A DNA stretch of 7,636 bases. It comes from Dialister sp. GTDB lineage: Bacteria > Bacillota > Negativicutes > Veillonellales > Dialisteraceae. The stretch spans positions 1 to 7,636 of the forward strand of contig JAIJLI010000085.1 in NCBI GenBank assembly GCA_022722495.1, read 5' to 3'. How positions within the stretch are numbered: the stretch's first letter is position 1; the number at the start of each line of letters is the position of its first letter. Shown here in pieces: positions 6,188 to 7,636 of the stretch. The notes beneath the pieces are model-generated. The model ran no database searches. It saw only the letters and a program-made list of their open reading frames with translations, and was not told the DNA's origin. The position numbers and the translations under genes are program-made.

Positions 6188-6251
6188 ATTATGAATGAAA
6201 GCTTTGCGCGAATGAGGGATTAGGAATGAAGGTGGCGGCTTTGCCGCGAAT
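6188..6251. repeat. Imperfect direct repeat with hairpins in the rel-dtd spacer
   Basis: Unit one (6188-6213) begins ATTATGAATGAA and ends GCTTTGCGCGAAT. Unit two (6219-6251) begins ATTAGGAATGAA and ends GCTTTGCCGCGAAT, with about seven extra bases in the middle. Unit two contains a perfect GCGGC-TTT-GCCGC hairpin (6235-6247). A further GGGC-GAT-GCCC hairpin follows at 6260-6270. Neither hairpin has a T-run, so they are not convincing terminators. The whole 6122-6313 spacer is non-coding as far as I can see. Confidence 0.5.
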
Positions 6252-6284
6252 ATATATGGGGGCGATGCCCGAAAGTGGTATGCA

Positions 6285-6305
6285 AGTCACCAGTCACCAC
6301 TCACC
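6285..6305. repeat. Three heptamers AGTCACC/AGTCACC/ACTCACC
   Basis: There are two identical 7-base units and one with a single change, ending nine bases before the rel stop codon at 6314. On the minus strand this reads GGTGAGTGGTGACTGGTGACT. It forms the other border of the repeat-rich spacer, opposite the array at 6144-6164. Confidence 0.5.
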
Positions 6306-6313
6306 CCTTCTTA

Positions 6314-7636
6314 CTAATTTTCCCCCTTCGACGACCGCATTCTTCTGACTGAATGGACGCCCTTGATGCGGCGGACCTTGGTCATGATGAAGTCGAGCTG
6401 CGCCAGATCCTTGATTTGGATGCCAAGATTCATGACAGCCATGCCATTGTTCTCGACCTTGACATTTGCCGCAGAGACGGAGAGCTTCATCTCGGTCAGC
6501 ACGGCCAGGATGTCCGCCATGAGACCGGTGCGGTCATAGCAGATGACTTCGATCGTGACGAGGAACATGCCGCCCGTCTCTTCTTCCCATGACACATCGA
6601 TCATGCGGTCTTTGTCCGGGAAATTGATGGCATTCGGACAGTCCGCACAATGGACTGAGACGCCGCGGCCGCGCGTCACGAAGCCGACGATGGAGTCACC
6701 CGGCACCGGGGTGCAGCACTTGGCGAGATGCACCTCGAGTCCCACTTCCCCGCGGACGAGGATGCCGGAGGACGAGCGCGCTTTCATGCTGCGCATTTTG
6801 AGATTCTCCAGATCCTTTGCAGTCTTTTGAAGTACGGGCTTTTGGAGCGCAAGCTCCTTCTTATATCTTTCCGTGAGCTTCACCATCGTGCTCTTCACGG
6901 GGATACCGCCGAAGCCGATGGAGGCAAGAAGGTCATCGGTGGTCGGACAGTTGAAGGTCTTCGCGACCTCGAGCAGGCGGTCTTTTCCGATGAGCTTCTT
7001 CCATTCATAGCCGAGACGGTCTGTTTCCTCGATCAGGAGCTGCTGCCCGCGTGCAATATTTTCTTCTCTGTTTTCTTTCTTGAACCAGCTGCGGATCTTC
7101 GCCTTACTGTCAGCAGCACCGACCATATTGATCCAGTCATAGCTCGGCTTGCCATTTTTCGAAGTGATGACAGAGACGATATCCCCATTCTTCAGCTTCG
7201 TATCGAGCGGGACGATCTTATTGTTCACCTTCGCGCCGATGCAGCGGTTGCCGACTTCGGTATGGATGCGATAAGCAAAGTCGATCGGGATCGAGCCCTT
7301 CGGCAGGTTGATGACATCGCCCTTCGGTGTGAAGACGAAGACTTCATCCGAGAAGACATCGAGCTTCAGAGCATTCATGAATTCCTTCGGGTTGCTGGTA
7401 TCCTGCCATTCCAGGATGCGGCGCAGCCAGGAGATCTTCGCATCGAAGTCCTTGCCGCCGGCATGTCTGCCTTCCTTGTAGCGCCAGTGAGCGGCGACAC
7501 CGTATTCGGAAATATGGTGCATTTCCCACGTGCGGATCTGGATCTCTACCGGCTGCCCCTTCGTCCCGATGACGGTCGTATGGAGCGACTGGTACATATT
7601 CGGCTTCGGGACGGCGATGTAGTCCTTGAAGCGGTT
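6314..7636 (-). CDS. relA: RelA/SpoT family (p)ppGpp synthetase/hydrolase, C-terminal 440 residues
   Basis: Rel makes and, in bifunctional members, degrades the alarmone (p)ppGpp on the ribosome during amino-acid starvation. The frame is open at the window edge; the hydrolase domain and most of the synthetase domain lie outside. Counting from the first visible codon, residues 1-55 are the end of the synthetase domain (RFKDYIAVPKPN, YQSLHTTV, EIQIRTWEMHHISEYGVAAHW). The TGS domain is at about 98-159 (VFVFTPKGDVINLPKG, DFAYRIHTEVGNRC). A helical region follows, then the zinc-finger domain with C307, C308, C330 and C333 (HLAKCCTPVPGD, VHCADCPN). A C-terminal ACT domain lies at about 357-430 (DRTGLMADILAVLTEM). 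Whether the hydrolase site is active cannot be judged here. A 192-bp repeat-rich spacer separates it from dtd. The stop is TAG at 6316-6314. Confidence 0.96.
   Translation of the reverse strand, partial: NRFKDYIAVPKPNMYQSLHTTVIGTKGQPVEIQIRTWEMHHISEYGVAAHWRYKEGRHAGGKDFDAKISWLRRILEWQDTSNPKEFMNALKLDVFSDEVFVFTPKGDVINLPKGSIPIDFAYRIHTEVGNRCIGAKVNNKIVPLDTKLKNGDIVSVITSKNGKPSYDWINMVGAADSKAKIRSWFKKENREENIARGQQLLIEETDRLGYEWKKLIGKDRLLEVAKTFNCPTTDDLLASIGFGGIPVKSTMVKLTERYKKELALQKPVLQKTAKDLENLKMRSMKARSSSGILVRGEVGLEVHLAKCCTPVPGDSIVGFVTRGRGVSVHCADCPNAINFPDKDRMIDVSWEEETGGMFLVTIEVICYDRTGLMADILAVLTEMKLSVSAANVKVENNGMAVMNLGIQIKDLAQLDFIMTKVRRIKGVHSVRRMRSSKGEN

Noticed and set aside
6144..6305. CRISPR-like array
   Set aside because: Units are seven bases, adjoining and without spacers, and no cas genes are present.

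Overview
The window holds the 3' part of a stringent-response gene and six further genes, all on the minus strand. In transcription order they are relA/rel (3' part), dtd, a metallo-beta-lactamase-fold hydrolase, an AI-2E family permease, a Fur-family regulator, hisS and aspS. Protein style (an AspRS N-terminus starting [14 protein letters not shown], a Firmicutes-type HisRS with a Cys-rich insertion, a long bifunctional-type Rel), AAAGAGGTG/AAAGGAGG ribosome sites and moderate G+C suggest a member of the Negativicutes, Veillonellales-like (Dialister or Megasphaera relatives). This assignment is by recognition, not by search.

Layout from the right edge. The final 440 codons of Rel (6314-7636) are followed by a 192-bp repeat-rich spacer. 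Then come dtd, the MBL hydrolase and the AI-2E permease, tightly packed, with the last two overlapping by ATGA. Fur follows after an 89-bp gap. hisS appears to be a separate transcription unit: the 230 bp before it hold a good sigma-70 type promoter, an inverted repeat filling the promoter spacer, and a strong 11-bp leader stem. aspS follows hisS after 179 bp containing further hairpins. The functional theme is translation fidelity and amino-acid stress: Rel senses uncharged tRNA, DTD clears D-aminoacyl-tRNA, and HisRS and AspRS charge tRNA.

The most striking point is at the left end. The aspS frame is open from 1731 to base 1 without a stop, but it is built from three sources: residues 1 to about 230 are Veillonellales-like AspRS, about 231-484 are almost textbook enterobacterial AspRS, and about 486-577 are a high-G+C actinobacterial-type alpha/beta hydrolase. 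The first switch lies in the most conserved AspRS block (motif 2). The second lies at a few bases of shared sequence coding YDIV. The simplest reading is an assembly or amplification chimera, so roughly the first 1.06 kb probably does not belong to the organism that supplies the rest.

I see no defence system, CRISPR array, insertion sequence, tRNA or rRNA gene. The genuine biological leads are the hisS promoter/leader architecture and the heptamer-bearing spacer between rel and dtd.
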